This document shows positions 25,832 through 35,291 of a stretch of DNA of 64,000 bases, piece by piece (the stretch's first letter is position 1; each line of letters starts with the position of its first letter). The translations under genes and the position numbers were made by a program. The DNA lies in NCBI RefSeq assembly GCF_020150455.1, contig NZ_CP083740.1, positions 1,550,001 to 1,614,000 of the forward strand, in the 5' to 3' direction. Under the pieces are notes generated by a model. That model was not told the origin of the DNA. It searched no databases and saw only the letters and a program-made list of their open reading frames with translations. The stretch comes from Bremerella sp. TYQ1. GTDB lineage: Bacteria > Planctomycetota > Planctomycetia > Pirellulales > Pirellulaceae.

Positions 25832-26175
25832 CGCTCACTTCCTTCCAGTTTTCTTTTTTTGTAGGGGCTTAACCTTAGGTGTTTTTGTTTACAGAGACAG
25901 GTCTCTGGCGAATATTCGCAAATTCGAGACCAATCTTGGCCCTTTCCTCGCCCATTATAGAGGTTCTGAAGGGGCAAAAAAGCGTCTGCCCAAAAGGAAT
26001 CGGCGATCGACGGTTCTCAAATTGTCGCCTGGAAATGACCGTTATCTTGTTTGCTACCGCAGACTTAGCTTGCTCATTTCGGCAGTTCAGGCCAAACTAT
26101 GAAGATTGAAGCAGTTTCCCCGGCGGTGACCACGCGGAAATTTTATTCGCGTCCCCGTGAATTCGAGTATGCCCT

Positions 26176-26658
26176 ATGCGATGCCCGTTCTGTCGAGCCG
26201 ACAACGACCGTGTGATTGATTCACGCGCTAGCCAGGACAGTTTCTCGATTCGGCGCCGACGCGAATGTCTCGGCTGCAAGCGGCGTTATACCACGTACGA
26301 GCGCGTCGAAGAACTTGACATCAAGATTGTCAAGAAGGACAACGTCCGAGAACCGTTTCATCCCGAAAAGATCAAACGCGGCTTGTCACTTGCTTGTTGG
26401 AAACGGCCCATTAGCGAAGCTCAGATTGAAGCGATCGTCGCGGCCGTCGAAAGCGAGATTTATTCGCAGTACGAAGGGGAAGTTGAAAGCCGCCAAATTG
26501 GCGAGATGGTCATGCGGCATCTGCACGCGATCGATCAAGTCGCTTACGTCCGCTTTGCCAGCGTCTATCGCGAATTCAAAGATGTCCGCGATTTCGTCGA
26601 CGAGCTTCAGCCCATGCTGAAAAAGTATGCCCCCAGTGTGCCGAAGCCCTCCTCGTAA
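26176..26658 (+). CDS. nrdR: Transcriptional repressor NrdR
   Basis: NrdR represses ribonucleotide reductase genes by sensing dATP/ATP. The 160-aa product has the Cys4 zinc ribbon (MRCPFCRADNDRVIDSR, then CLGCKRRYTTYE) and an ATP-cone domain (VKKDNVREPFHPEKIKRGL, through HAIDQVAYVRFASVYREF). Length is standard. No ribonucleotide reductase gene lies within this window. The start ATG 26176 has no strong Shine-Dalgarno. Confidence 0.96.
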   Translation: MRCPFCRADNDRVIDSRASQDSFSIRRRRECLGCKRRYTTYERVEELDIKIVKKDNVREPFHPEKIKRGLSLACWKRPISEAQIEAIVAAVESEIYSQYEGEVESRQIGEMVMRHLHAIDQVAYVRFASVYREFKDVRDFVDELQPMLKKYAPSVPKPSS

Positions 26659-26815
26659 CTTCGACTCTTGGTTCGCACAACTGTCCCTCAAGTTAAAGTT
26701 GTTGCCCTGCGCTGATCCAATGATTGATTCCTTGATCGAATCAATATAGTTTGATGAATACTTGCCACCGCTGGGCAAGGAACATCTCGCACCATGAAAC
26801 CGGGCAGCACGAAAG

Positions 26816-27202
26816 ATGGGACTCTTAGATATCTTCTTTGGCGGCAAGCCTACGTCTTGGACTGACGATCAGTACGAAAAGTTCAAAACGGCATACTACG
26901 CTTTGGAATCAGGCTCGGTCGGCTTGCTGGATTACTTACCACCGACCAACGTGGCAGCACTGGGCGGAAAGATCGCCGGCGGCTCGGTCAAAGTCTTGAT
27001 CGACCGAGGCGAAATGGGCAAGTATGCATCGTGGACAGAGTCGCTTCACAAAGAGCTTCAGCAGGGCACGCGACTTCAAGCAATCAAAGCGATCTGGTGC
27101 ATTCAGCTTGAGGGCAAAGTCAAAGAGCTCGACACCACCCAAGTGTTTATCACCATCTGTGCGCTGCACGTTGCCGTCTACGACTCGCTAACGGCCAACT
27201 AA
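26816..27202 (+). CDS. Hypothetical protein, possibly soluble helical
   Basis: The 128-aa product starts at ATG 26816. It reads as a mixed helical protein (MGLLDIFFGGKPTSWTDDQY; VAALGGKIAGGSVKVLIDRG; LQAIKAIWCIQLEGKVKEL) with no signal peptide. I do not recognise a family. Its stop lies 10 bp from the stop of the convergent esterase gene. Confidence 0.55.
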   Translation: MGLLDIFFGGKPTSWTDDQYEKFKTAYYALESGSVGLLDYLPPTNVAALGGKIAGGSVKVLIDRGEMGKYASWTESLHKELQQGTRLQAIKAIWCIQLEGKVKELDTTQVFITICALHVAVYDSLTAN

Positions 27203-27212
27203 CTTCGTTGGC

Positions 27213-28250
27213 TCAGTTGGACGAAGCGGCTTCTGGTTCGTAACCGTCCCACATCCAAACTAGGGTGTCCGCAAGTGTTTGCTCGTAGACCTTCTTATCG
27301 CAGTGGCGAGTCGCTTTGCTGAAAATAAAGCGATAGTCGTACCCCTTGGCCTTCAATGCGGCGGCCGTTCGGCGATTGGCCATCACCCAATTGTGATAGG
27401 TCTCTTCAGGGTCGTTTGCTCGATTATCGAATTCGGAAACATGCGTAAAAATACGCAATGGTTTCTTTTCGCTATTCTCTATCAGCTTCATGCTGCTGTG
27501 ATATTCCCAGGCACCCAGCGGGAAGTCTTTTTCTTCTGGTGCATCGTCGTCTTGCTGATCGACAAATGTACCCGAGTAGGTAATCAGACGACGAAACAAG
27601 TCGGGACGAAACCAACCAATCGTCAACGCCGCTGCCCCTCCGGAACTGCAACCCATGACCGCTTTGCCCCATGGATCTGCAGTAAAAGCCAAGTTCGGAT
27701 AGGCCGCTTTGATTTCGGCGTTGTTCAATACGGCGAGTAAGACTTCGTCGTTGATGAATCGTGCATGACGATCCGACATCGTGTCGTACTCTAAACCTCG
27801 CTGGCTTCCTTTACCATCGTTGCCCCCATTCTGAACGGCAATGGCGATCATTGGAGGCAATTTGCGTTTGGGGTCTTTAGAGATCGTTAGATTATCCAAC
27901 GCGTTCCGAACTAGGTTCAATCGACTCGGTCCATCGAACATCACGAGAATGGGAGCCTTAGTTCCATCGTTGTACGCGGCAGGAACGTACACAAAGATCT
28001 TTCGCTCTTTGCGAACATCCTTCTTTGGGTTCAACGTCGAATCTTTGCCGTCGAAGATTTTGCTGTCCGCCAACGGCATCGAGAACTCGAAGTATTTGCC
28101 CTTCGGGTTGCCTTGATCAGTCAAATCAGGATCGATTTGGTAATCAGGCCCCACGACAAAATCGCCGTTGCGTTGAGTGGGCTCGGCGAATGCCACGCAA
28201 GAAATCAGGCCAACAAACAACAAGGAAGCAGCGATACGAAACGAATGCAT
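27213..28250 (-). CDS. Secreted esterase (PF00756, enterochelin-esterase-like alpha/beta hydrolase)
   Basis: The start at ATG 28250 gives 345 aa with a signal peptide (MHSFRIAASLLFVGLISCVA, cleavage near AFA-EP). The nucleophile elbow GCSSGG (in MGCSSGGAAALTIGWF), an oxyanion-side MFDGP strand and a late RHCDKK histidine fit the putative esterase fold. A hydrophilic N-terminal region precedes the fold. Related proteins in planctomycetes act on carbohydrate or ferulate esters; the substrate is unknown. The longer frame to 28340 lacks support. Confidence 0.82.
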   Translation of the reverse strand: MHSFRIAASLLFVGLISCVAFAEPTQRNGDFVVGPDYQIDPDLTDQGNPKGKYFEFSMPLADSKIFDGKDSTLNPKKDVRKERKIFVYVPAAYNDGTKAPILVMFDGPSRLNLVRNALDNLTISKDPKRKLPPMIAIAVQNGGNDGKGSQRGLEYDTMSDRHARFINDEVLLAVLNNAEIKAAYPNLAFTADPWGKAVMGCSSGGAAALTIGWFRPDLFRRLITYSGTFVDQQDDDAPEEKDFPLGAWEYHSSMKLIENSEKKPLRIFTHVSEFDNRANDPEETYHNWVMANRRTAAALKAKGYDYRFIFSKATRHCDKKVYEQTLADTLVWMWDGYEPEAASSN

Positions 28251-28340
28251 GACAGACCAGTCGGAAAGCGGAAGGGAAAACGGGCAGAGTGTTTCCCCTA
28301 GCATATTTGGACTGGAAGCCGCGTGAAAGCAGGAAGACAA

Positions 28341-29345
28341 CTAATAGCAACGTTTGAGTACGAACTCTGCTAATTGTCGCAATGCTGTCGTCGCGTCTCC
28401 TTCGGGCCACTGAGAAATGGCAGCCAAAGCCGTTTCGACGTATCGAATTGCCGTCTCGCGGGCATAAGCGGCGCTGTCGAACTCTTCGATCCACCCCATG
28501 ACCTGAGCCACGTCAGGCTCTTCCGCTTCGAGTGCGGACAGCATTTCAGCTTTTGTTTCTTCAGAGGCGACTTTCAAAGCATGGATGATCGGGAGCGTTG
28601 GTTTGCGCTGAGCCAAATCGGTACCGAGCGTCTTGCCGGTTCGATCAGAATCGCCTTCGATGTCCAGCAGGTCGTCGACAATCTGAAAAGCGATTCCTAG
28701 ACAACGACCATACTCAGCCGCTTGTTGGCTCGCTTCTTCCGAAGCGTTCGCGTAAATCGCCCCTAGCTCGCACGCACACTGACAAAGTACTGCGGTCTTT
28801 GCTTCGATGATTGAAAGGTATTCTTCTTCCTTCAGGTCGAAGCGTCCTTTGGTCGTGATCTGACGGAGTTCGCCCTCGCAAACCACGTTGGTGGCCTGAC
28901 CGATCTTGCGTGCTGCCATGGTCGTAGGCAATGTGCTCGCCAGGTAAAACGCATGCGTGAATAGAAAGTCGCCGACGAGAACGCTCGATTCTGTTCCCCA
29001 GCGTTGATGGATGGTTTCCAGATGTCGACGTGTTTCTGCTCCGTCGAGTACGTCGTCATGAATTAACGTCGCTGTGTGTACCATCTCCATCACAGCGCCC
29101 AGCTTGTGATGATCAGCGGTGACTTCACCAAATGCCTGACCGCAAAGCAAAAGCAGAGCAGGGCGGAGACGTTTTCCACCCAGCAAGTAGCCATACGAAA
29201 CGATATCGCTGACTTTGGGAAACTTGGAAGACATCTCCCGCTTGAGGATCGCTTCGACCTCGGCCAGGTCGCTGCCGATCCCGCCGTAGCAACGCATCAA
29301 TGCTTCTGCACTCGGAGCAGCTGGAGTCTGATTCGCAGGATTCAC
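28341..29345 (-). CDS. Polyprenyl diphosphate synthase
   Basis: This trans-isoprenyl synthase makes a long-chain isoprenoid diphosphate, probably for quinone side chains (IspB/HepT type). In the 334 aa, GKRLRPALLLL and the first Asp-rich motif LIHDDVLDGAETRR (about 95-102) bind the allylic substrate and magnesium; the second is FQIVDDLLDIEGD (about 223-229). Product length cannot be read reliably. The moaC gene follows upstream on the same strand, 29 bp away. Confidence 0.9.
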   Translation of the reverse strand: MNPANQTPAAPSAEALMRCYGGIGSDLAEVEAILKREMSSKFPKVSDIVSYGYLLGGKRLRPALLLLCGQAFGEVTADHHKLGAVMEMVHTATLIHDDVLDGAETRRHLETIHQRWGTESSVLVGDFLFTHAFYLASTLPTTMAARKIGQATNVVCEGELRQITTKGRFDLKEEEYLSIIEAKTAVLCQCACELGAIYANASEEASQQAAEYGRCLGIAFQIVDDLLDIEGDSDRTGKTLGTDLAQRKPTLPIIHALKVASEETKAEMLSALEAEEPDVAQVMGWIEEFDSAAYARETAIRYVETALAAISQWPEGDATTALRQLAEFVLKRCY

Positions 29346-29374
29346 GTTCGTCTCGATTCGCTTTCTACTTAGCC

Positions 29375-29857
29375 TTACGATTCTTTCGCTCGCTGATACG
29401 TCCCCGACTTGCCGCCGGTTTTCTTGATCAGCCGAACGTGAAGAATCTCCATGCCTCGATCAATGGCTTTGCACATGTCGTAAACGGTCAGTGCGGCAAC
29501 GGACGCAGCCGTCATCGCTTCCATTTCCACACCAGTTTTTGCCGTTACTTTGGCTGCCGCTGTAATAATGAGCGTTGTCGGATCAGTAAACTCAAATCCG
29601 ACTTCCACACTCTCCAGCGGCAGGCCATGGCATAAAGGGATTAACTCGTCCGTTCGCTTGGCAGCCATAATTCCTGCCAGACGGGCAACTTGGAGCACTT
29701 CCCCTTTCTTATTTCGGCTTTCGCGGATGGCCTCTCCCGTATCAGCCTGCATTTTCACGCACGCCTCAGCGATTGCTTCTCGCAATGTCGCTTGTTTTGG
29801 CCCAACATCAACCATTCTGGCCGCGCCGGAGCTGTCGATGTGCGTGAAGTCTGCCAT
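29375..29857 (-). CDS. moaC: Cyclic pyranopterin monophosphate synthase
   Basis: MoaC makes cyclic pyranopterin monophosphate in molybdenum cofactor synthesis. The start at ATG 29857 ([19 protein letters not shown]) gives 160 aa, the standard length. Conserved motifs are [13 protein letters not shown] (with the catalytic-site His), [10 protein letters not shown] and [11 protein letters not shown]. It is isolated here from other moa genes and next to a polyprenyl synthase gene on the same strand. Confidence 0.95.
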   Translation of the reverse strand: MADFTHIDSSGAARMVDVGPKQATLREAIAEACVKMQADTGEAIRESRNKKGEVLQVARLAGIMAAKRTDELIPLCHGLPLESVEVGFEFTDPTTLIITAAAKVTAKTGVEMEAMTAASVAALTVYDMCKAIDRGMEILHVRLIKKTGGKSGTYQRAKES

Positions 29858-29881
29858 AGGAACACCAATACGTAAAATCAC

Positions 29882-30312
29882 GAATCACTACATGTTAAGG
29901 CGATTCGATGATTTTCAGTAGGGGCGATTCCGTGGATTTGCCTACGGAATACGCCAACGTTCCCAGAACATGCTGGTCAGGTGAACGAGACTTTCCTTCG
30001 ATGCCTCTTAAACCGCACGTATCGCACCCTACTTAACCCCGCTGATGTTTGCCGTTTGAGCCGATATCGAACGTCGCTGATTTGCGGTATTCCCGCACAA
30101 CCGCAGGGAAGCTCCTCACTCTGCTCTCCTCCTTTCGCGGGACATCAACCACGACGGCAAGGAGTGGAATGTTTTTCTTGTTGTTTTTAGTGTTTCTCTA
30201 TTGCCAATACGACAAGAACATGAGCATCATTATCAATACCGCAAGAGCCATTATTCCCACCTAACTTAGCCACTTTGGCTTCCCGCCAACCCACATAAGG
30301 GACCTTTGATCT
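29882..30312. other. Intergenic region upstream of the lipoprotein/DUF1559 pair
   Basis: Apart from the possible leader peptide (30169-30264) I see no gene. It separates minus-strand moaC from the plus-strand lipoprotein, so promoters for both should be inside. Confidence 0.5.
30169..30264 (+). CDS. Possible 31-aa hydrophobic leader peptide
   Basis: ATG 30169 follows AAGGAG (4-nt spacing) and opens a short frame MFFLLFLVFLYCQYDKNMS.., a hydrophobic N-half with a polar tail, ending 48 bp before the lipoprotein gene at 30313. It may be a small membrane peptide or leader of the downstream genes; the short length makes chance possible. Confidence 0.3.
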   Translation: MFFLLFLVFLYCQYDKNMSIIINTARAIIPT

Positions 30313-30732
30313 ATGAAGTACTTTGCGCTAGTTGTGCTCCTCACTCTTCTATGCGGACTTACGGTCGGCTGCGGTGGCGACGGAATTCCGCGTGCCTCCG
30401 TCCACGGCACCGTCACTTACGAGGGCGAACCGGTCGAGTCTGGCGTCATCATGTTTATTCCCGATACGGTCGCGCCTGTCGCCCTGAAAATTACGGACGG
30501 CCAATACGACTCCGATTCCGATGTCAACGATCGGCGAGGGGCTATCATTGGGCATTGTTCCGTTCAGATCTTTGCCAACCGCCCCACTGGCAAGAGCTAT
30601 GTCGATGTCATGACCGGCGACAAGATGGAGGAAACCAAACAGTTCATCCCCGCGAAATACAACGAGCGAACACAACTGACCGCAGACATTGAATCAGGCG
30701 AACAGACAATCGACTTCAGTCTCGAGAAGTAG
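30313..30732 (+). CDS. Small planctomycete lipoprotein (carboxypeptidase-regulatory-like)
   Basis: The 139-aa product starts at ATG 30313 after AAGGGA. The lipobox is LTVGC (Cys20). The mature part is one Ig-like/transthyretin-like domain (VHGTVTYEGEPVESGVIMFIPD; DSDVNDRRGAIIGHCSVQI; LTADIESGEQTIDFSL), commonly annotated in planctomycetes beside DUF1559 genes. The next gene is exactly such a DUF1559 protein, 80 bp downstream, so the pair is probably co-expressed at the cell surface. Function is unknown. Confidence 0.78.
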   Translation: MKYFALVVLLTLLCGLTVGCGGDGIPRASVHGTVTYEGEPVESGVIMFIPDTVAPVALKITDGQYDSDSDVNDRRGAIIGHCSVQIFANRPTGKSYVDVMTGDKMEETKQFIPAKYNERTQLTADIESGEQTIDFSLEK

Positions 30733-30812
30733 CTCGATAGCGGCCGCGTCCCGCTGTCCCCATTCACATCCGAAATATATTTCTCATTTCTATCTGTGTA
30801 AGGAAGCTCTCG

Positions 30813-31754
30813 ATGCTCACCCCATCTCCCCGAAAAGCAGGCTTCACGCTTGTCGAACTCCTTGTTGTCATCGCCATCATTGGCGTATTGATCGCGCTTC
30901 TTCTACCTGCCGTGCAGCAGGCCCGGGAAGCGGCACGTCGAATGACCTGCAGCAACAATTTGAAACAGCTCGGTCTTGCGACTCACGTCTATCACGATGT
31001 CCACAAGCAATTCCCGATTGGCTGCCTATATGTCGATAAAGCAAGCCCCTGGAATAATAACTTGACGACGTGGATGGCTCGTATTCTGCCGCAGATTGAA
31101 CAAGTTGCGTTGCATGAACAGATCAACTACGTCAGCCATGCACACACCTCGAACGATTCGCCAGCGCAAGTCGAGATCGAAGCATTTCGCTGCCCTAGTA
31201 ATGCGGAAGATCCTCGCACGACCGCATCGGTCAGCACAGCTCCAACCGACTATGCGGCGTGCGTTGGCAAAGCTTGGAACCTGGGCGGCAACGACATCAA
31301 CAACACCGGCTGGACGGCAGTGATCGTGCATGGGAAGAGTAAAGGGATCTTCGCAGCCAATGGAACGGTTCGTTTTGCTGATGTGACCGATGGATTGTCG
31401 AACACGATGGCCCTCTCGGAAATTACCCATGGCGATTTCTATGCCAGCAGTAGCACGCGTCCGACATGCATCTCGGACTTAGGCTCCCAAAGCACGGTGC
31501 CGAATGGCGACTCTTGGCTTGTCGGCCGTTTCCAAGATTGGTGCTTCAATACGCAGTACACTCCCAATCCCCCAAGCCCTGACTGCCAGCACAACGGTGT
31601 TTGGTTCAATGTGGCCGCACGCAGTTTTCACCCTGGCGGCGTGCAAGTCACCATGGGAGATGGCTCGGTTCGCTTTGTTGCCGAGACTATCGCGCTGTCG
31701 ACCTGGCAAAACCTAAGCAACCGAGACGACGGCAACGTCCTCGGCCAGCTTTAA
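30813..31754 (+). CDS. DUF1559 prepilin-like surface protein
   Basis: The 313-aa product begins with a type IV prepilin-type signal (AGFTLVELLVVIAIIGVL, cleavage before F) followed by a long helix (LLPAVQQAREAARRMTCSNN) and a globular DUF1559 domain ending in the TMGDGSVRFVAETI motif. A GTAAGGAAG ribosome site precedes ATG 30813. This family is greatly expanded in planctomycetes and probably forms or decorates a pseudopilin-like surface structure. It pairs with the lipoprotein gene upstream. Confidence 0.92.
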   Translation: MLTPSPRKAGFTLVELLVVIAIIGVLIALLLPAVQQAREAARRMTCSNNLKQLGLATHVYHDVHKQFPIGCLYVDKASPWNNNLTTWMARILPQIEQVALHEQINYVSHAHTSNDSPAQVEIEAFRCPSNAEDPRTTASVSTAPTDYAACVGKAWNLGGNDINNTGWTAVIVHGKSKGIFAANGTVRFADVTDGLSNTMALSEITHGDFYASSSTRPTCISDLGSQSTVPNGDSWLVGRFQDWCFNTQYTPNPPSPDCQHNGVWFNVAARSFHPGGVQVTMGDGSVRFVAETIALSTWQNLSNRDDGNVLGQL

Positions 31755-31821
31755 TCGGCCACTAGCCTACGGGAGTGACACTCGGGCAATGTTCGCTAAG
31801 CAACGCGTGGCCATAGCGCGC

Positions 31822-31862
31822 AAAAAAAGGACGCCGCGATTTTCATCGTGACGTCCTTTTTT
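31822..31862. terminator. Bidirectional terminator between DUF1559 and HTH-receiver genes
   Basis: GGACG-CCG-CGAT pairs with ATCG-TGA-CGTCC, flanked by A7 on the left and T6 on the right, so it can end convergent transcripts from both sides. Confidence 0.9.
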
Positions 31863-31897
31863 AAGCTCGGATTGTGGTAACCCCGAAGATCTTGGTC

Positions 31898-32470
31898 TTA
31901 GACCAATTCCTTCTTAGCACCGATCAAAGTTCGCAGACGTTCGGCCAGCAGAGCCGCATCAAACGGCTTCTTGAACGTCTCATTGATCGTGGATCGATCG
32001 AAGCTCATCGAGCTTCCATCGTCGGGCAGCAAGGCGATCAGAATCGTTTCCGCGAAGTCCGGATTCCGACGCAGATTCTGGCAAATCTGCAATGCCTCGA
32101 TACGACCGATCGAGAAATCCACGATAATGCAGTCCGGGTGAAAACCTTCGGCTTGAATTCCCGCCTCAAAACCACTCGCGGCCACGCAGACCTTGAATGC
32201 TTTCTCGAGCGGAAGTTCGCGACGCAGATTTTCCACCAACACTTGGTCCTGAGCAACGATCAGCACCTTGGCCATGGCTTCGTCTTCCAAGTCGCCAAGG
32301 GGCATGCCGTGTTCTTTCAGGAACTTGATCAAATATTCCCGCGGAATACGTCGGTCCTGGGAACCAGGAATACGATATCCCTTAAGGCGGCCCGAATCGA
32401 ACCACTTACTCACCGTGCGGGGGGCCACTTTGCAGATCTTTGCGACCTGTCCTGTTGTGAAGACCTTCAT
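31898..32470 (-). CDS. HTH (excisionase/BldC-like) plus degenerate receiver regulator
   Basis: The start at ATG 32470 gives 190 aa, with GGAG 8 nt upstream. Residues 1-55 are a MerR/BldC-like HTH (FTTGQVAKICKVAPRTVSKWF, wing GYRIPGSQDRRIP). Residues 65-188 look like a response-regulator receiver: MAKVLIVAQDQ, DCIIVDFSIGR with a possible phospho-acceptor Asp, and KKPFD with the conserved Lys. The acidic pair that normally binds magnesium is reduced to AQD and the conserved Thr/Ser is replaced, so phosphorylation is doubtful. The HTH-then-receiver order is reversed from usual response regulators. No kinase gene is adjacent. Confidence 0.8.
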   Translation of the reverse strand: MKVFTTGQVAKICKVAPRTVSKWFDSGRLKGYRIPGSQDRRIPREYLIKFLKEHGMPLGDLEDEAMAKVLIVAQDQVLVENLRRELPLEKAFKVCVAASGFEAGIQAEGFHPDCIIVDFSIGRIEALQICQNLRRNPDFAETILIALLPDDGSSMSFDRSTINETFKKPFDAALLAERLRTLIGAKKELV

Positions 32471-33351
32471 CACAGGCTCTCCATTACTCTTTCGTTGAGT
32501 TGACCTCCACTGTGCTTCCGGTTCTGACGGAAACACGAAAATCGCCCCTCACTTCCGAAAACCAACTCCTCTGGCGATCCCTCGCACACGGCTATGGGAA
32601 AGTTGATTTCTTCCATGTCTGGGTCAGGGCGCTACAAACGCTGCTTCTCTCGTGGCTCGTACTCAGATCCTTCTGAACCGCGCCGTTCAAGCGGAAACCG
32701 GATCCACTACTCACGACTTGGTTCCCGAGTCTGATTCCGAAGAACCAATCTCGCTCACCGTTCTCGCAGCGGTTCGGCGATGCGGTGACCAATGGGAGAA
32801 TCCCAAACAGAACAACTAACGCAGCAGCGAGGTCACGCCACTACGTAGCTTCAGCTTGTTAAAGATTCCCCCCTTGGCCGGCTGCTTACTCACGCCAACT
32901 GCAACAAGTGCTGCAATTGGGAAGTGCGTAACAAGCCTTCCGAAGGTTAATTTCGAGATTTTGGGGGTCGTTTCTTTAGCATCTTTCCGGTCTGTTTGGT
33001 GCGATCTTCAAAATCGCCACTAGCGGCACCAACAGATTGTGCGTCCTGTTCCGGTTTTAACGGTGCGATGAGTCGCTAGCGGTTCTTCCCTGTGTTAGGG
33101 AATTATTCGTCGTTGCTGATGAAAAGGCCAGTCTCGGTCGTCCGTTTCACGACGCGGATCGCCACATGCGAGATCAACCTTCTGCTTTTTGGAGTGCCTT
33201 CCGTGCGGACGTCTTATCGAAAGACAACTGACGTAGCTTACGGGTTCTCATTCGTGCCAGTTCATCTCCGGAAAGCGGACTTTCTGCGTGAAGACGCTAG
33301 CAGTGTTGGCTATGCTGATAACACTTTCCTCGCCGTTGTTCATGATGCCCC
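32471..33351. other. 880-bp region without a convincing gene
   Basis: Short frames here (33092-33397, plus strand) have no RBS or family features. There is an imperfect long hairpin: CTGTTTGGTGC (32992-33002) with GCACCAACAG (33026-33035), and inside it GCGAT/ATCGC. GGTGCGAT and CTAGCGG words recur again near 33062-33080. It may hold regulatory sequence for the genes on either side or a small RNA. Confidence 0.45.
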
Positions 33352-34260
33352 ATGCCCCAGAACACCTCACAACTTCCACCAATCGAAGCAATCTTGAACT
33401 TCGCATTCGCTGCGGCGATCGGAGTCGCATGTGCTGGCATCGCCGGTATTCTGCTGAATGACGGAGGCCGTGCGATTGCTGGTGGGCTGGTGGGCATGCT
33501 GTTAGGGCTAAGCCTAACGGCGACGTATTACTGGGGTCTGTTTCATCGAAACTCCAAATGCCTCTTTGCGGCTGCTTTATTAATCGTACCGGCTTCGATG
33601 TGCCTGGGTGCTGGCGTCTACCGACTGCTTGCTGATTCCTTGGAACTGCCTGAACTGTTTACCTGGTTCCTTCTTCCGATTGGTACGCATGCCGCATTCT
33701 TCGGTGCTGGACTGGCGAGTCTGTGGCAAACGGTTCGCTGGTACAACATGCTCAAGGATGCAGAGAAAAGCAGTGACGCGCGATTTGGCATCCGATCGAT
33801 CTCCCTTCGCGAGATGCTCGGTGCGACGGTCGTCCTCGGACTCGTCATGGCTCCAGCAAACATCGCCAGGTATACCGATCCACTCGTTTACCTCGAAAAC
33901 GTGCCGGCAAGCCAAGCCCCTGTGTCGCTGCCTGCCGAGGCAAAAGAACTGAAGTTTTATCGCCATGAAAATGGTCTTGTCGAATCGACATTTCTCGTTG
34001 AAGAGAAAGACCTGAAGAAATGGCTCGCGGGGTTAAGACAGGACAAGTCTAATTTCTTCTGGAGACCTCGCCCGATGCCGCAGGGCTACCGCGAAAAGGG
34101 CCCCGTTGGATATCCAGACGGAAAAATTCACTACGAATGGTTCACGTTTGACGACGCGGTCTATGTCCGTTGGGACGAAGACAACTGGCAACACTCACTG
34201 ATCTACAGCCCATCCCAGAAGAGAGCAATCTATGACGAACATTGGCCAAGAGGTTGGTAA
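33352..34260 (+). CDS. Membrane protein, first of four tandem paralogs
   Basis: The 302-aa protein has four N-terminal hydrophobic segments (about 15-35, 45-62, 72-92, 100-125), then a short IRSISLREMLGATVVLGLVM motif with a further membrane helix, and a soluble C-terminal domain (about 185-302; SLPAEAKELKFYRHENGLV; DLKKWLAGL). The latter motif pairs with ones in the next paralogs. I recognise no named family. A lack of a clear Shine-Dalgarno leaves ATG 33352 uncertain. Confidence 0.65.
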   Translation: MPQNTSQLPPIEAILNFAFAAAIGVACAGIAGILLNDGGRAIAGGLVGMLLGLSLTATYYWGLFHRNSKCLFAAALLIVPASMCLGAGVYRLLADSLELPELFTWFLLPIGTHAAFFGAGLASLWQTVRWYNMLKDAEKSSDARFGIRSISLREMLGATVVLGLVMAPANIARYTDPLVYLENVPASQAPVSLPAEAKELKFYRHENGLVESTFLVEEKDLKKWLAGLRQDKSNFFWRPRPMPQGYREKGPVGYPDGKIHYEWFTFDDAVYVRWDEDNWQHSLIYSPSQKRAIYDEHWPRGW

Positions 34261-34316
34261 CACCGTCCTCGATGCCGCCTTATACATCTCAAGCTACCTA
34301 AACTGAAGCTCGCTAC

Positions 34317-35291
34317 ATGGATAGCTTATCGATGGAATCGAATGCCAGCGAATCCAAGAGACCATCTCAGACAGCAGAGTTGAAGTCGTCGGGGGTGTTG
34401 ATTCTATTTTCGCTGATCAACATGTTCGCCGGCGCGGTGACGGCCAGCGTCGCACTCATGGGGCTCGAACTGCTTTGGCCGAATCCCATTAGCTACAGTC
34501 TGCTGTTGGTTCTTCTTCTTGGCTTTTCGGCCATGATAGGGCAGTACGCCGGCACGTTTCGAGAAAGCTACCACGGTGCCTACCTTGCCGCCGCCGCTAG
34601 TAGCGCATGCTATTCGATGACCTACCTCGCCATTATCATCCGCCAAGTCATATCGACCGATTACGCACAGCCATTTTCCAATAATGGCCCCATGGAATAT
34701 CAATCGTTTGCTTGGCCAACGATTGTGGTCGTCTCACTGGTCTCGATTTGGCTCAATGGTTCGCGGGCAGTGAAACTGAAGAAACGAAACGAGCAAATCG
34801 AAAGACCTATCCGACTATCGATTTCATTACGTGAAGTACTCGGGTTTAGCTTCCTGCTGGGACTCATCATCTTGCCAGCCAGTTTCCAGGCACAAGCCAA
34901 TCAGTCGATGTATCGCGCCAACGTGACTGCCTCAGAAGCCCCTTTTCCGGTCCCTGATACGGCAGAAGCGATTCAGTTCCAGCGTGACCGCAATGGATTG
35001 ATCCTCGGTAGTTATGAAATCACCGAAGAAGAACTCCGCAAATGGCATTCTCAGCAAGATTGGGACATGGCATCCGATCGGCCTAGCGAGCAGGAAATAA
35101 TTGTCGGCCCCGTCGAGGTTTCTCCTCCTGATCCGACCCAAACTCCGTTTCTCGTGCCATACAAAACTCATCGTGTGATGCATGGCTTTCAAGTTTACCT
35201 GCGGACCGAAGCCCTTATTCACTGCATCACGTACGATCGTGCAGCGGGCATTGCTTACTACGAAGAAATTGCTGTCCCCAAGGAAGAGTAA
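34317..35291 (+). CDS. Membrane protein, second tandem paralog
   Basis: The 324-aa protein shares layout and motifs with its neighbours: N-terminal helices (about 30-75, 80-115, 125-150), then SISLREVLGFSFLLGLIILP, and a soluble domain (VPDTAEAIQFQRDRNGLI; ITEEELRKWHS) matching the first paralog's SLPAEAKELKFYRHENGLV..EEKDLKKW. The stop TAA (35289-35291) directly touches the GTG start of the next gene, so they are translationally coupled. Function unknown. Confidence 0.65.
   Translation: MDSLSMESNASESKRPSQTAELKSSGVLILFSLINMFAGAVTASVALMGLELLWPNPISYSLLLVLLLGFSAMIGQYAGTFRESYHGAYLAAAASSACYSMTYLAIIIRQVISTDYAQPFSNNGPMEYQSFAWPTIVVVSLVSIWLNGSRAVKLKKRNEQIERPIRLSISLREVLGFSFLLGLIILPASFQAQANQSMYRANVTASEAPFPVPDTAEAIQFQRDRNGLILGSYEITEEELRKWHSQQDWDMASDRPSEQEIIVGPVEVSPPDPTQTPFLVPYKTHRVMHGFQVYLRTEALIHCITYDRAAGIAYYEEIAVPKEE

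Noticed and set aside
33092..33397. 101-codon frame overlapping the start of the first membrane paralog
   Set aside because: No RBS, no recognisable sequence, and overlaps the better-supported gene.
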